A stretch of 64,000 nt of DNA from Pelobates cultripes (GCA_933207985.1 OW240915.1:268054228-268118227), one strand, 5' to 3'. Numbered from the stretch's first letter, positions 1 through 11,482 are shown. Translations and numbers: made by a program. Notes: generated from the sequence alone by a model not told the origin.

Positions 1-650
1 TAAGCTGGGTTTTGAACAAGCCTTAAAATTTGTTCAACCAAAGTTAAATTAAAGATTTTGAAGCAGGAGTAGAACTTAGGTTTTGGAAAATAAAGGTCTT
101 ATTTAGCATTAATATGAAACAGTCATTAGTTCACAGATGGCAATAGGTGAGGCGTTGTTTGGGTTATAGTGACTGAGAGTTGCACAAACAATTCACTGTA
201 CATGATACATATAAGAAAGAAGATGCATTTTTGTATTGTTAAGTGTAATTGTCGGTCACTTTCCTCTGATTTCATTATCATATTGGCTTAAGTGTTTGAA
301 GTTTGTTTATAAAATTCTTGAAAAAAATATATATCTTTCTTAGGTTACACAAAACATAAAAAGAAAAATGAATCTCTGGTTGCAGGAGCAAAATGTCACT
401 TTTTATATTTCGCGAAAGTAAATAGTAATCTTTATGGAACAAGAACACTGTGTATTTTACAAATCACTGCATTTTTCCAGCTGTATGGTATGTTAGAAAA
501 ATGACACAAAAGATGCGAATTGGATTAACGAGCATGCCCATTTCACCTAAATGGACGGTAAATTCATTTGAATAAATATGACCTTTTTCTTTTGCCATCA
601 TCCGGTGATAATATAGTCTATTCCCAATCATTGTGATGACCACAAGCACA
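1..650. other. AT-rich non-coding DNA
   Basis: No gene, splice-like exon or recognisable repeat was seen. Short open frames here have no family resemblance and AT-rich composition explains them. Confidence 0.5.
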
Positions 651-736
651 CTGAGGGATCCTGACAGCTGAATCAAAATCTCACTTCAAGAGATTGTGCC
701 TCGGGCATCTGGCTGAACAGACACATATTAGTTGGT
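651..736. repeat. Left arm of an 86-bp inverted repeat
   Basis: This stretch is the reverse complement of 1162-1247 with only a few mismatches (about 95% identity by eye). The arms are separated by about 425 bp of AT-rich DNA. No terminal motif or target duplication was recognised, so it may be two oppositely oriented copies of one repeat or the arms of a foldback element. Confidence 0.7.
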
Positions 737-1161
737 CCTTGTTACCCATTAAATATAGTTACACATACTAATTGTATCTTTGTGTTTATACACTATTTTA
801 TTCCTATTGCAATATTTTTGCATTTGATGTGAAGTGCGTAGATAATTTAACAGAATATTCGATAATACCAGTAAAAATAAGCACAATTAGTAGTTAGTTT
901 ATAGTGACATGCATAAAAGGCATTTCTAGATTTTTGTCTGATATTTTTATACTTAGATATACCACAGTTTCAAGTATATATTAACAGTGCATCATCTTAT
1001 TAATATGTATTTGATATAGAGCAGATTTATCACAATGCATTGTTAATATATACATAAAAGCACGGTCACGTTAATTATTCATTTATGGCACTTTTATTTA
1101 TTTTTTAATTGTTTTGCTCACATTCTGAGTGATATATGTTAACAATGAACTTACATTGGAT

Positions 1162-1247
1162 ACCAACTAATATGTGTCTGTTCAGCCAGATGCCTGAGGC
1201 ACAATCTCTTGAAGTGAGATTTTGGTTCAGCTGTCAGGATCCCCCAG
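1162..1247. repeat. Right arm of the 86-bp inverted repeat
   Basis: Partner of 651-736 in opposite orientation. It lies between two direct copies of an AT-rich sequence, about 1083-1165 and 1255-1337, which share a core resembling CACATT.TGAGTGA followed by ACAATGAACTT. The arm therefore sits inside a locally duplicated, roughly 175-bp-period repeat. Confidence 0.65.
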
Positions 1248-1423
1248 CTTATTTAGTTATGGTACTTTATTTTAATTTTATTTTAATGGTGTTGGATCAC
1301 ATTGTGAGTGAGATACATTTACAATGAACTTGGATTAATTAATCAATGCACTTTAATTTAATTTATATTCATTTAGCACTGTCATTATTTAAGTAGTTGT
1401 TTTTCTTCCATGTTGAAATTAGC

Positions 1424-1481
1424 TAGGACCCACTAATATTGGGGTACTGTGACAAAGTGATGGGCTTAACATGGTGTGGCC
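1424..1481. repeat. Dispersed repeat, 5' part (host of the hAT-like insertion)
   Basis: A second copy lies at 30290-30445; both begin TAGGACCCAC and share GGGGTACTG and GGGCTTAAC. Here the repeat is interrupted after position 1481 by the 1482-3033 element and resumes at 3042. In the 30-kb copy the distance from GGGCTTAAC to the next shared block (TTTGTTTGC) is the same once the insertion and one target copy are removed. That copy therefore serves as an empty site. Confidence 0.7.
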
Positions 1482-1508
1482 CAGGGCTCGAGTCCTGCAG
1501 GAACGCAT

Positions 1509-1554
1509 GGGAACGGCGTTCCTGCACTTTTTCCAAAGCAGGAACGCCGTTCCC
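1509..1554. repeat. Perfect 17-bp-stem hairpin
   Basis: Left arm 1509-1525 (GGGAACGGCGTTCCTGC) is exactly complementary to 1538-1554, with a 12-nt loop. It lies just inside the left end of the hAT-like element, a position where subterminal transposase-binding repeats often occur. Confidence 0.85.
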
Positions 1555-1585
1555 GTTACCTGTCCTGCAGGACCGGCCCTGCTAC

Positions 1586-1737
1586 CTGCACAGAGGGGCC
1601 ATCGCACGCTGTGTTCCCCCTCCAGCTCTAACTCTCGCGAGACCCGCGGCTGTTACCATGGCAACGCTCCGCACAGGCGAGTCTCGCGAGAGTTAGAGCT
1701 GGAGAAGGAACACAGCGTGTGATGGCTCCTCTGTGCA
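1586..1737. promoter_or_regulatory. CpG-rich palindrome with two TCTCGCGAGA motifs and an X-box-like site
   Basis: Arms 1586-1642 and 1681-1737 are near-perfect reverse complements about 57 bp long. Each arm carries TCTCGCGAGA (1633-1642 and 1682-1691), a motif known from TATA-less, often bidirectional, vertebrate promoters. The 38-bp spacer contains GTTACCATGGCAAC (1652-1665), which fits the inverted-repeat X-box bound by RFX factors. A splice-donor-like CAAG/GTAAGA follows at 1790/1791. Promoter function is inference; the motifs are seen directly. Confidence 0.5.
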
Positions 1738-1854
1738 GCGGCTGGCTCCCTCCACCGGACCACCAGGCGATCTCCCCCCTCCCTGACAAGGTAAGAAACA
1801 GGGAGGGGGGGGATAAAATAAACACATAAAGTAAGAAGAAAATGCTTCCCCTCC

Positions 1855-2995
1855 CCATCATCCAGCACTCACACACCCATCATCCAGCACACACACACAC
1901 ATCATCCAGCACTCACACATCCATCATCCAGCACTCACACACACATCATCCAGCACTCACACACACACATCATCCAGCACTCACACACCCATCATCCAGC
2001 ACACACACACCCATCATCCAGCACACACACACACATCATCCAGCACTCACACACACCCATCATCCAGCACACACACACCCATCATCCAGCACTCACACAC
2101 ACCCATCATCCAGCACTCACACACATCATCCAGCACTCACACACCCATCATCCAGCACTCACACACCCATCATCCAGCACACACACACACATCATCCAGC
2201 ACTCACACACACATCATCCAGCACTCACACATCAGCACTCACACACATCATCAGCACTCACACATCATCCAGCACACACACATCATCCAGCACTCACACA
2301 CACAGCACTCACACACACATTATCCAGCACTCACACACACATCATCCAGCATTCACACACACATCATCCAGCACTCACACACCCATCATCCAGCACACAC
2401 ACACATCATCCAGCACTCACACACCATCATCCAGCACTCACACACCCATCATCCGGCACTCACACACCCATCATCCAGCACACACACTCATCATCCAGCA
2501 CACACACTCACACACACATCATCCAGCACACACATCATTCAGCACTCACACACCCATCCAGCACACACACACACATCATCCAGCACTCACACACATCATC
2601 CAGCACTCACACACACACATCATCCAGCACTCACACACACATCATCCAGCACCACACACACATCATCCAGCACTCACACACACATCAGCACTCACACACC
2701 ATCACACACACCCATCATCCAGCACACACACCTCATCCACACACACCCATCATCCAGCACTCACACACCCATCATCCAGCACACACACACCCATCATCCA
2801 GCACTCACACACCCATCATCCAGCACACACACACCCATCATCCAGCACTCACACACACCCATCATCCAGCACTCACACACACACATCATCCAGCACACAC
2901 ACACACACATCATCCAGCACTCACACACATCATCCAGCACACACACATCATTCAGCACTCACACACCCATCATCCAGCACACACACACACTTGGG
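1855..2995. repeat. Minisatellite, ~20-25 bp unit (CATCATCCAGCACNCACAC type)
   Basis: About fifty degenerate copies of a unit built from CATCATCCAGCAC plus a variable run of CA. Copies differ in CA-run length and in ACTCAC versus ACACAC. The array contains essentially no T followed by A or G, so no forward frame can have a stop. A 404-codon open frame (1842-3056) is therefore a composition artefact and not a gene. The array lies wholly inside the hAT-like element. Confidence 0.95.
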
Positions 2996-3041
2996 TGAGT
3001 TCCCACACCTTTTCCCCCAGGACTTGACCCCTGGTGTGGCC

Positions 3042-3136
3042 ATTATCTGTTACTGAATTCCAATGTTTGTTTGCAGAGTTTGGCCATTTTAAATAGTCTT
3101 GTAAAATGTAAAACTGTATTGTTTGTGTGTGTGCGG
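3042..3136. repeat. Dispersed repeat, 3' part
   Basis: Continuation of the 1424-1481 repeat beyond the hAT-like insertion. It aligns with about 30350-30445 through shared blocks such as TTTGTTTGC and TTGT.TGTGTG. Confidence 0.55.
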
Positions 3137-3461
3137 TTCCTTATCTGTATTTTGTATCAATAACATAATTTTATACACATTTTGGCAAACTAAAAAAATT
3201 ATTTAATATACCAATTTTTATCATTTATATAATTTTGACTGGGTTGGTGACAAAATGGTTAAATAAAAACTGTCAAAATACTGATAGTTAAATACCCTGA
3301 TAGGTCTACTTTCGACAAATCTATATGTTTTTGTAGTAGTTTTGGATTCTGTAAGTGCTATTAAAGTTAAAGTGTCAGCATGCCTAATGTTACTAAGGCT
3401 TCGTTTTAAAACTGCAATTTACAGCCTACCATATTTGTCCTAGAGCTTCCAAAAATGTATT
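3137..3461. other. AT-rich non-coding DNA
   Basis: No feature seen. It is the left flank of the L1 insertion at 3478. Confidence 0.5.
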
Positions 3462-3477
3462 GAAAATCTAGACATAC

Positions 3478-4911
3478 CCAATTCCTAATATGGACGCCCA
3501 GAGAACACAGAACGATTATTAGGACTACATGCCCAGCTATCCTCAACTCCATCGACCTATGGGATAAGGTAGCACAGAAACACAAACTCACAAACTCCCC
3601 AAGCCCAATGACTCCAATATTTCGGAACAGAGCATTCCTACCAGGACTTAGGGCACGAGACTACAGGGGCATAGAGGCAACGGGGCTACAACGCTACTTT
3701 CACCTATACATTGACAAGCAGTTAGTGACATACGACCACTTAAAATCCCTTGCCACACTGCAAACCAGTGACTTTTTCTGATACATCCAGATCAGGGACT
3801 TTGCGCAATCTGCCGCAGTCAAAACAGCAACAACCAAAAGATTAATGTTCTTCGAACACATGTGCCTCAAAGAAACCATGCCAACGAAACTCATCTCACT
3901 ACTCTATAGCCACATCTGCGCAGAGTCCAGAACCTGGGGAACGATAACATACACAGACAGGTTGGGGGCGGACGTGGGAGACACACTCGAGGGGATAGAC
4001 TGGCAAGACATTTGGGAAGCATGCACAAAAACATCCGTTTGCATCTCCCAGCAGGAACAAGCATACAAAACACTATTTAGGTGGTATACAACCCCAGTCA
4101 AGCAATGCCACATGCAAATCAGCCCCAGAGACACCTGCTGGCGCTTATGCGGTGAAAAAGGCACATATATTCACATGTAGTGGCACTGTACAAAGGTTAA
4201 CACCTACTGGAGGGAGGTGGTGGCCGTAGGTGGTGGCACAGAATGCTCAAGCCCGACCCCTGGGCTTGCTTACTCTCTACACCTACAGACGGACTAGACA
4301 GGTACGAACAACGACTGCTAAATATGCTATACCTAGCGGCTCGCCGAGCCTTAGCCCAACAATGGATACAACCTGAGACATCACCACTATCCCTGGTGAT
4401 GTCTAAAATCAGAGACAACTAACTGATGGACAAAATGACAGCTCAGGTCTGAAACACTATGGCAGCCTTTAAACGGGTATGGGCACCATGGGAACAATAT
4501 GACGACTAAACTCCACCTTGGAGTCGGGGGGGCGGGGAAGGGGTAACCATCTCCAACACCAAACAACCGATGGGCTCCTGCACCCCTAGAAGAGCCGACA
4601 GCTAACTCTCATACAGGGCTGGGTCAACGAAGATCACGACTATCACAATTAGATAGCAATAACCACGGTCAAAAGAATTACATTGCACAATACACCTCAC
4701 TTGTACCTTTAATTGTACACATCTTGTGACAATTTCTCCTTTGTTTATTTACTTCTATAAGTTATGTTACACCTCCAAAAAAATTCAAAAACTGACAGAC
4801 GAGGAACATATACGCTTGTACATCGGGCTTCTGTTTAAGCCTACTATCACAATGTTACTATTTTGTTGCACTACCTGTGAGTCACTAAATAAAGATTTGA
4901 AGAAATAAAAA
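3478..4911 (+). pseudogene. 5'-truncated L1-type LINE, ORF2 C-terminal remnant
   Basis: A perfect 16-bp duplication, GAAAATCTAGACATAC, flanks the insert at 3462-3477 and 4912-4927, which is the mark of target-primed reverse transcription. One frame from about 3560 to 4180 reads as the C-terminal region of an L1 ORF2 protein. It includes an FRNRAFLPGL-like block, then QAYKTLFRWYTTP, then a cysteine-containing CWRLCGEKGTYIHM segment before the usual W-H-C. At least two in-frame stops are present. The reverse transcriptase and endonuclease domains are absent, as in most 5'-truncated copies. The 3' end has AATAAAG and a short A-rich tail. Confidence 0.85.
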
Positions 4912-5117
4912 GAAAATCTAGACATACAAGGCTTTTTCTAAAAATTGGGACCTAATAAGTGAATATATTGTAAGGATTTGTTTGTTTGTTTGTTGTTTTT
5001 TTAAAGTTGCACTAGTTGTGTAGATATTATTAGGCGCAAAACTGCAAAATAAAAAGTGTTTTTATTTTCCTTTTCTTTCCATTTCTTATATGTTTCCTCT
5101 AAGTAATGTTGTCTTAA

Positions 5118-5637
5118 AGGGACACTTTAGCCACCCGGACCACTTCAGATTTTTGAAGTGGTCTGTGTGCATTGTCCCATGTCCCTTAACCCTACAGTGG
5201 TAATTATTGCAGTTTCTGAGAAACTGCAATAATTACCTCTGAGGGTTAACTCAGCCACTAGAGGGCCTTCTGGAATCCAAACAGACCTTTGGTCCGTTAT
5301 GTGACATTGGACTTCCTCACGCTCTGCATGAGGACCTCCAGTGTCAGATCTTCCCCCATAGGAAAGCATTGAATAATGCTTTCCCAATGGAAATCCTAAT
5401 GTGAGCGTGGCCATTGCCGTGTATGCGCATTAGATCCCCACCGCTGATGTCAGCGTGGGCGAAGCGTGGACGGAGCCTGACCCAGGGCTGAGGGACATTG
5501 ACCCTGGATTCAAGTAAGTAACTGAGGGGGTTTTAACCCCTTAAGCACCGAATGAGGGGGGGCGCGAGGTAGGGGGGCATTGCAGAACCCTATAGTGCCA
5601 AGAAAGGCGTTTGTCTTCCTGACACTATAGAATCCCT
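5118..5637. mobile_element. TTAA-flanked MITE
   Basis: TTAA is present on both sides (5114-5117 and 5638-5641). The ends are inverted: AGGGACACTTTAG on the left and the inverse of AGGGATTCTATAG on the right. An internal palindrome at 5201-5235 has a 16-bp stem and a 3-nt loop. Related copies are at 13357, 38465 and 59266. No coding capacity. A TTAA target is typical of piggyBac-type elements, but the end sequence does not settle the superfamily. Confidence 0.7.
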
Positions 5638-5641
5638 TTAA

Positions 5642-7680
5642 GCATATGTGTAGGATATAAAAAAGCCCTAACTGTCCTTTAAAAATATGATATACTGCAT
5701 AATATGTATGGGGACAAGTAATGATAAAACAAACAGAAAATAAACATATAGCAAAAGTGCAAAAAAAGGCCTGAGTCACAAAATGATGGACACTCAGAAA
5801 ATGGTAAGTCACCAGATGCAAATAGAATAAGTTGCAATTCACATGGTCATTAAATATTTATTTTACGTTTTTATGAAGCTGGTGAAAAAAAAAAATCAAT
5901 AAACAGTATTCCTGTTTTGTTCCTGGTTTACATATCTGCCACCATTATATTTGCCCCAAGATGCCGTAGTTCATGCACTTCAGAAATAGGTTTCACAGTT
6001 CTGTTTCAGTTGTTAGTAAAACCCAGACTGACCCCAGGAAATTACTTATATTCATTATGAAGCGGAATTTCTTTAGAAACAAAAGACATTAAATTGTTCC
6101 TCTGGGGAGCAGATTCATATCTGGGATGAAATAATCTACAATACACTGACTTGGCTTTATTAGTGTGTCCAGTAATGTTCTATTAAAGATTTTAATTTAT
6201 GGAGTTAATCTTATACACTCTGCACTTCTCTTTTAAACATACATTTAAAAGACTCATTCTGAACTCCCTTGCTTAAGTGATTTCCAAACCAATATTAAAG
6301 ACTTAACTTTAATCATTACCATTAAACATTTACGATATAGTTGGTCAATGTCGACATTGTGGTAGATCTTCAGAATGACGTTTTATCTACTTATTTAGAC
6401 AAAGTAAGAGTAAGTAAATATAGCCATAAAACCAGCATTAGTTGAAATGAATATTTATTCCACCATAAAAGAAGATGAGCCAAGCAATCATTAGACCCAG
6501 AATATGGTCCTTATCAAGCACTTTCCACTTATGTACTTCTGCTTATAAACGAAAGCCAGAATTCTTGGACTTTGCCCCCTGTCTCCTTCAGTCTCTGTTT
6601 TGTTTTGTTTAGGCAGTACAAGATTCCAAGCTACATAAAGAATAATGGTCTACGAGCTACAGTAAGGGTTTTCCATTTTCAAAACTGTATTTTCATAATG
6701 CATATTAAGTGTGACATAATGACTTTTCATTAATTATGATGAATTATAGATACATTTTCAAGTATCTACACCAGGCATTTATTCATAATATGTGTAATAT
6801 TTTTTAATGGTCAATTTTTAACTACAAACTTAGATAAGCAGATAAGATCAGAGCAAATCATGACTAGCTCTAGAACCACCAGGGCAACTCTATTATGGAA
6901 ACTTGGTAGACTAATTATTTGGCACCCAAGTACATACATTTTTTCACACTACTTTCATATTGACTTTACTTTGGATACAACAGAGCAATCTGTGATGTTA
7001 TTATGGTGGCTATCAAAGTAATCTGTTATTGAACTCAGCGGAGTCCGGAATGCTGAGATGCAGATTGAGTCCTAAGTCTCTTCTAGTGAATAACAAATAT
7101 AATTTCTGGGCTTCTATTTAAGAGGGATCACAAATTGGGTTTACTATAGCCAGTTAGCTAAATGATTCCATAGTTTGTTATAGAGAAAATGATGCTTTAG
7201 TAAACCTTTACAGACGTAAGATTACAGTTTAAACAAACATAGATAATGTTATCTTGACATTCTACAATTAGATGATCACTGATATGTCTTACAAGAGAGC
7301 AAAAATGGGGAGAAACAGAAAGTGAATCCAATCCTCTTTACAGTAATTTCATGGTTATTGCTTTTATGATAACAAAGTCTTGATTTTTGTTTTCAATAGC
7401 AATAAAAATAACAATTTAAGACAATATAATTCATCCAACAGAGGAAACAATAATACATCTTATCCTCAATATGGATTTCATCTGAGTAGAAAAAATTCAA
7501 AGTTAGTTGTGAGAAAGCAACACAACTGGTCATATTGTTCAAGACTGTTTATTATGTTACTTTCACACAAAAAAGATCTTACTAATTACTGAGAATAAAT
7601 GGGTAATGTTCAATGCCATTTCGAAGCCTAAATATATATATTTTTTTTAAATAAAACTGTTGAGTGATTAGGTTTTGTGC
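5642..7680. other. AT-rich non-coding DNA
   Basis: No coding sequence or recognisable repeat was seen. Open frames in this interval show no protein-like composition. Confidence 0.45.
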
Positions 7681-7689
7681 TGAAGCATG

Positions 7690-7930
7690 TATGCTCTTTG
7701 GAAAGGTAATTTAAAAGCGAGCTGAGGCATGACAAATATGGACAGCTGGCCTAATTGAATCATTTGATCTAAGACAGCTCGACTTGGTTATCCTCAATGC
7801 AGCCCCCGATGATATTAGCAAGTAAATCATTAGCCATGAAATCGTGTCGACTTTCTCGACTGCAGCATTCTTGACATGACAGGGAACGCAGTCTGCTTTA
7901 CATTATAGCTCCAATGAGTTTTTTTAACAT
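7690..7930. other. Possible conserved non-coding element
   Basis: This 240-bp stretch stands out from its AT-rich flanks. It has balanced composition, no simple repeats and no resemblance to the repeat families here. It contains several TAAT- and CAGCTG-like sites. Constraint cannot be judged from one sequence, so this is only a suggestion. Confidence 0.2.
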
Positions 7931-8759
7931 GCCATTATAAAAAACAAATGTTGAAATATTTAAAGTAATGCAGCAGAATTTCTTTTTGTCTAAATATTAA
8001 GTCATTTTAGTAACCAAATGAACACATTATGACCTCTGAGAGAGGTTGTGAACTCAAAGCCAATATTTGTATGGTTCTCTTTGGAATTTTTTATTTTTTT
8101 TTGTTTGTTTGTTTCTTTTTTATATAACATCTTGGCATCTTAAAGAAATAAAAATGTGAAATTTGCATTAATCATTTAGCAATACTTTTCTGCCAATTTG
8201 CAGTACTTATCATACAGTAATCCTATCTGCCGAAACCTTTTCTTTGTTATAACTTGTCTCTCAGGACTATTTTTGACTTTGTTTGAAGTGTGTAATTAAT
8301 GTGGCACGGCCCTGCGAATGCTGAGCATGCACTGGACTCCCTTCTGATTGTTGTTCTTATGACAGCTTCACGACCAGAATCTGTTTAGGTGGACAATTAC
8401 TCACTGAGGATTGTCTTGTGCACGCAAAACTATGATTGGATATTTATTGCACTAGTAGCTTTACCATTTCCAAACCAATCTTCAGGACATCACAGTCATT
8501 CCACTTGGAAGATATTTTGCTGCCAACATGAGCACACCTGATGTTTTTGAAAGTATTGATTAGTGGAACCAGGTTTTCTGATAACAGAATTAAGCAAAAA
8601 TGTCTGTGGAAATTATGTGATTCTAACCTGTATGAAATGCAAATGCCACCAAATAAAAATGCTTAAAGTAAGATTTTATTTTGCGTTTTTGTTGTAAGAT
8701 TGCTACTGAGATCTTGTGAGATGGATAGAAAACCACAGATTTGTTTACAAAACATCTAG
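7931..8759. other. AT-rich non-coding DNA
   Basis: Nothing identifiable was seen. Confidence 0.45.
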
Positions 8760-8760
8760 A

Positions 8761-8808
8761 AAGACAGACAGACAGACAGATAGACAGATAGATAGATAGA
8801 TAGATAGA
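8761..8808. repeat. (GACA)n(GATA)n microsatellite
   Basis: Compound tetranucleotide array starting with GACA units and passing into GATA units. Confidence 0.95.
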
Positions 8809-10002
8809 ATAACACTTTACTTTCGTGCAGCTCCCTTAATTTAAGTTAACAGTTAAGCTATATTGAAGTCGTTGGGACGTGCAAGCAGTGAGCCATGCGT
8901 TACAGAAGCTAGTAAATACATATACAACACTTTCTCCCAGTTTCTTGTTGACAGTACTCACCAAACCGATAATAGTAAAGATGTGATCAAATAGTATCAA
9001 AACGGTAAGATTAAGTTTACTTTGCCGTTGATAATGGCTCATTGGTGACTGTGACCCTGTCAATAATGATCACATGATAGATTGTAATTTGCCTAATTAT
9101 ATTATTTGGTTCAATGAACAAGACAACAATCTCTGCTTATAGATGTATGCATACTTATAGACTTACTATTCAAGTGGTGAGAAATTTATCAAAATGTGAG
9201 ACTTTCAATCATACTACACTGATTCAATATCTTGATCTACAGCATAGAACATGCCATCCTGACTTGCCGCTTCTTCACTTCAATGCCTTGGGACTGCTAG
9301 CCTCCAAACACAAATACATTCTCTTTCCTACAAACTCACCAACCATTCAGATAATACATTCTGAATTCACCAGTTCTTCAAAAAGGGAAAATATAATGGT
9401 TTGGTTCTTGCATTAAACTGTTAGTGGCTGACTATGCTATCCTCCTCCCTCTTAATTATACACAGCTTAATTGGACCCTGTAAATTTAAAGGGCCATCAG
9501 TGCCTCTGACAATGAATACAGCATATTTAGCCTGCTTTTTTAAAAGGCTAGTTGAGTCCCTGTTAATCAATAGGAGCAATCAACCTGTTTTAATGTAAAG
9601 GGACATCCCTGTCCCTGCTATATAGTAAGATCTAACATTGGGTGGTGGTCATTAACACTTCACACAGTTAAATGCCAGCATCGATAATTGAGGTAACACT
9701 CCAGTATTGATCCACTTCTGGCCAGAGCCACCATTGCTAGGGTATATTAGCAAGGGGCGTGTTAGCTGTCATGTTGACGCTGGTGCTTTAAGAGTGCAGT
9801 CAGTCAGTTAATTATCATTACAACTCAGGGTGTGCATAAAAGAATAAATAAATACTAAGGCAGCTTTGGCCACAGCATATGCTCTTGAATGTGTGCACAA
9901 GCTCCTTAATTCACCAGTTCCTCCTTTGAGGCTCCACACAATTCAATGCAAGAGCAAATATGAGCAAGACAGCTGATACCTACGTTGTGCTTCCATTGAA
10001 TA
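8809..10002. other. Non-coding DNA
   Basis: A 100-codon open frame at 9114-9416 has no recognisable family, promoter or splice context. Nothing else was identified. Confidence 0.4.
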
Positions 10003-10004
10003 TA

Positions 10005-11480
10005 CAGCCATGGGAAAAATAAAGTAAACCCACTTTGAATTCTGTGGTTTTACATATCAGGGCATCATCTATGCCTTAACAGGTCTTAAAATTAGGTAAA
10101 TACAAAACCTCAGATGAACGCATGACATTTTACACAGTGTCATGATTTATTTAACAAAAATAAAGCCAAAATGGAGAAGCCATGTGGGGAAAACTATATA
10201 CACCCTTACTGATTCCATAGGAATTAATATGCTAAGTAGCAGAAAAGTGCTGCTAATAAAATGCTGCACTGGAGTTTGCTGGTCTGGAGCATTCAGGTGT
10301 GTATTAACTCAATGCCAAGGACGAAAGACTTCAGCAATCATCTTAGAGAAGCAAAACTGCCCATCTAACTGGGGAGGGCTATAAGGCCATTACCAGAAAT
10401 TTTAAGTTTATCATTCTACAGTGAGAAAGATTAATCAAAAGTAGAAAACATTTAAGACAGTTGCCAATCTTCCCAGGAGTGGACGACCCAGCAAATGAAC
10501 CCCAAGGTTAGACAGTGCAATGCTCAGAGAAATTTCAAAAAAAGTTTGAGTTGTAGCTCAGGCTCTACAGGCCTTAATTAGTATGTGAAATGTTAAAGTT
10601 CATGACAGTACAATTTATGTATGGTTTGTTTGGAACGGTTGGCAGGAGAAAGTAACTTATCTTTAAAAAGAACATGGCAGCATGGCTTAGGTTTGCAAAG
10701 GTGCATCTGAACAAACCACAAAGCCTCTGGAACAACGTTCTTTGAACAGACAAGACGAAGAAGTGGAGATGTGTAACCATAATGCATAATTATCACAATA
10801 ATTATGCACAATAATAAAAAAACAGCATATCAGCACAAACACCTCATACCAACTGTTAAGCACGGTGAAGAGGTGATGATTTGGGCTTGTTTTGCAGCCA
10901 CGGACCTGGGAACCTTGAAGTCATTAAGTTGACCATGAACTCATCTTTATATCAAAGTACTCTAGAGTCAATGTGAGGCTATCTGTCCAAAAAAAAAAAA
11001 AGCTTAGCCGAAATTGGGTCACGCAACAGGGCACACCAGCAGATCTACAACAGAATAACTAAAAAAGAAATGAATCAAGGTTTTGCAATGGCCCAGTCAA
11101 AGTCGAGACTGCAACCTGATTGAAATACTATGGTGGGACCTTAAGAGATCTGTGCATAAACAAATGTCAGCAAACCTCAATGAATTGAAGCAACGATGTA
11201 AAGAACAGTGGGCCAAGATTCCTCCACAACAATGTGATAGACTGATAAAGTCATAGAGAAAATGATTACGCCACGTTATTGCTGCTAACGGTGGTTCTAC
11301 AAGTTATTCAGTCTTAAGGTATACTTAGTTTTTAATACATGACTTCTCCATGTGTTGTTGTTTATTTGAGGTTATATTTACCTAATTTGAAGACATGCTA
11401 AGGAGCAGATGATTGTTATAATGCCATGATATGTAAAATCATAGAATTTAAATAGTGTGTACTTTTTTCCCCCCTGACTG
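10005..11480 (+). pseudogene. Decayed Tc1/mariner-type transposon
   Basis: TA dinucleotides flank the element (10003-10004 and 11481-11482). The ends are inverted: CAGCCATGGGAAAAA on the left and the inverse of CAGTCAGGGGGGAAA on the right. The resemblance continues for about 60 bp, including a shared TTTTACATATCA. The plus strand keeps scattered Tc1 transposase blocks: a TDKTKKW remnant of the first catalytic Asp region near 10750, a KHGEEVMIWACF-like block near 10860 and a QSKSRLQPD-like block near 11095. Many stops and frameshifts break the frame, so it is long dead. Confidence 0.75.
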
Positions 11481-11482
11481 TA

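Larger units (their letters stand above)
1482..3033. mobile_element. Non-autonomous hAT-like transposon with internal minisatellite
   Basis: The element starts CAGGGCTCGAGTCCTG and ends with the inverse of CAGGGGTCAAGTCCTG: 16-bp terminal inverted repeats with two mismatches. It is flanked by an exact 8-bp duplication, GTGTGGCC, at 1474-1481 and 3034-3041. An 8-bp target duplication and CAGGG-type ends are features of the hAT superfamily. There is no transposase, so it would depend on one supplied elsewhere. It carries a GC-rich palindromic left half (1509-1740), a splice-donor-like site at 1790/1791 and a 1.1-kb minisatellite. Superfamily assignment is by inference from ends and target length only. 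Confidence 0.8.

Noticed and set aside
1842..3056. A 404-codon His/Thr/Ser-rich open frame
   Set aside because: It is wholly the CATCATCCAGCAC minisatellite, whose base order cannot form stops in any forward frame.
9114..9416. A 100-codon open frame
   Set aside because: No recognisable family, no splice or promoter context, and its length is unremarkable for this much AT-rich DNA.
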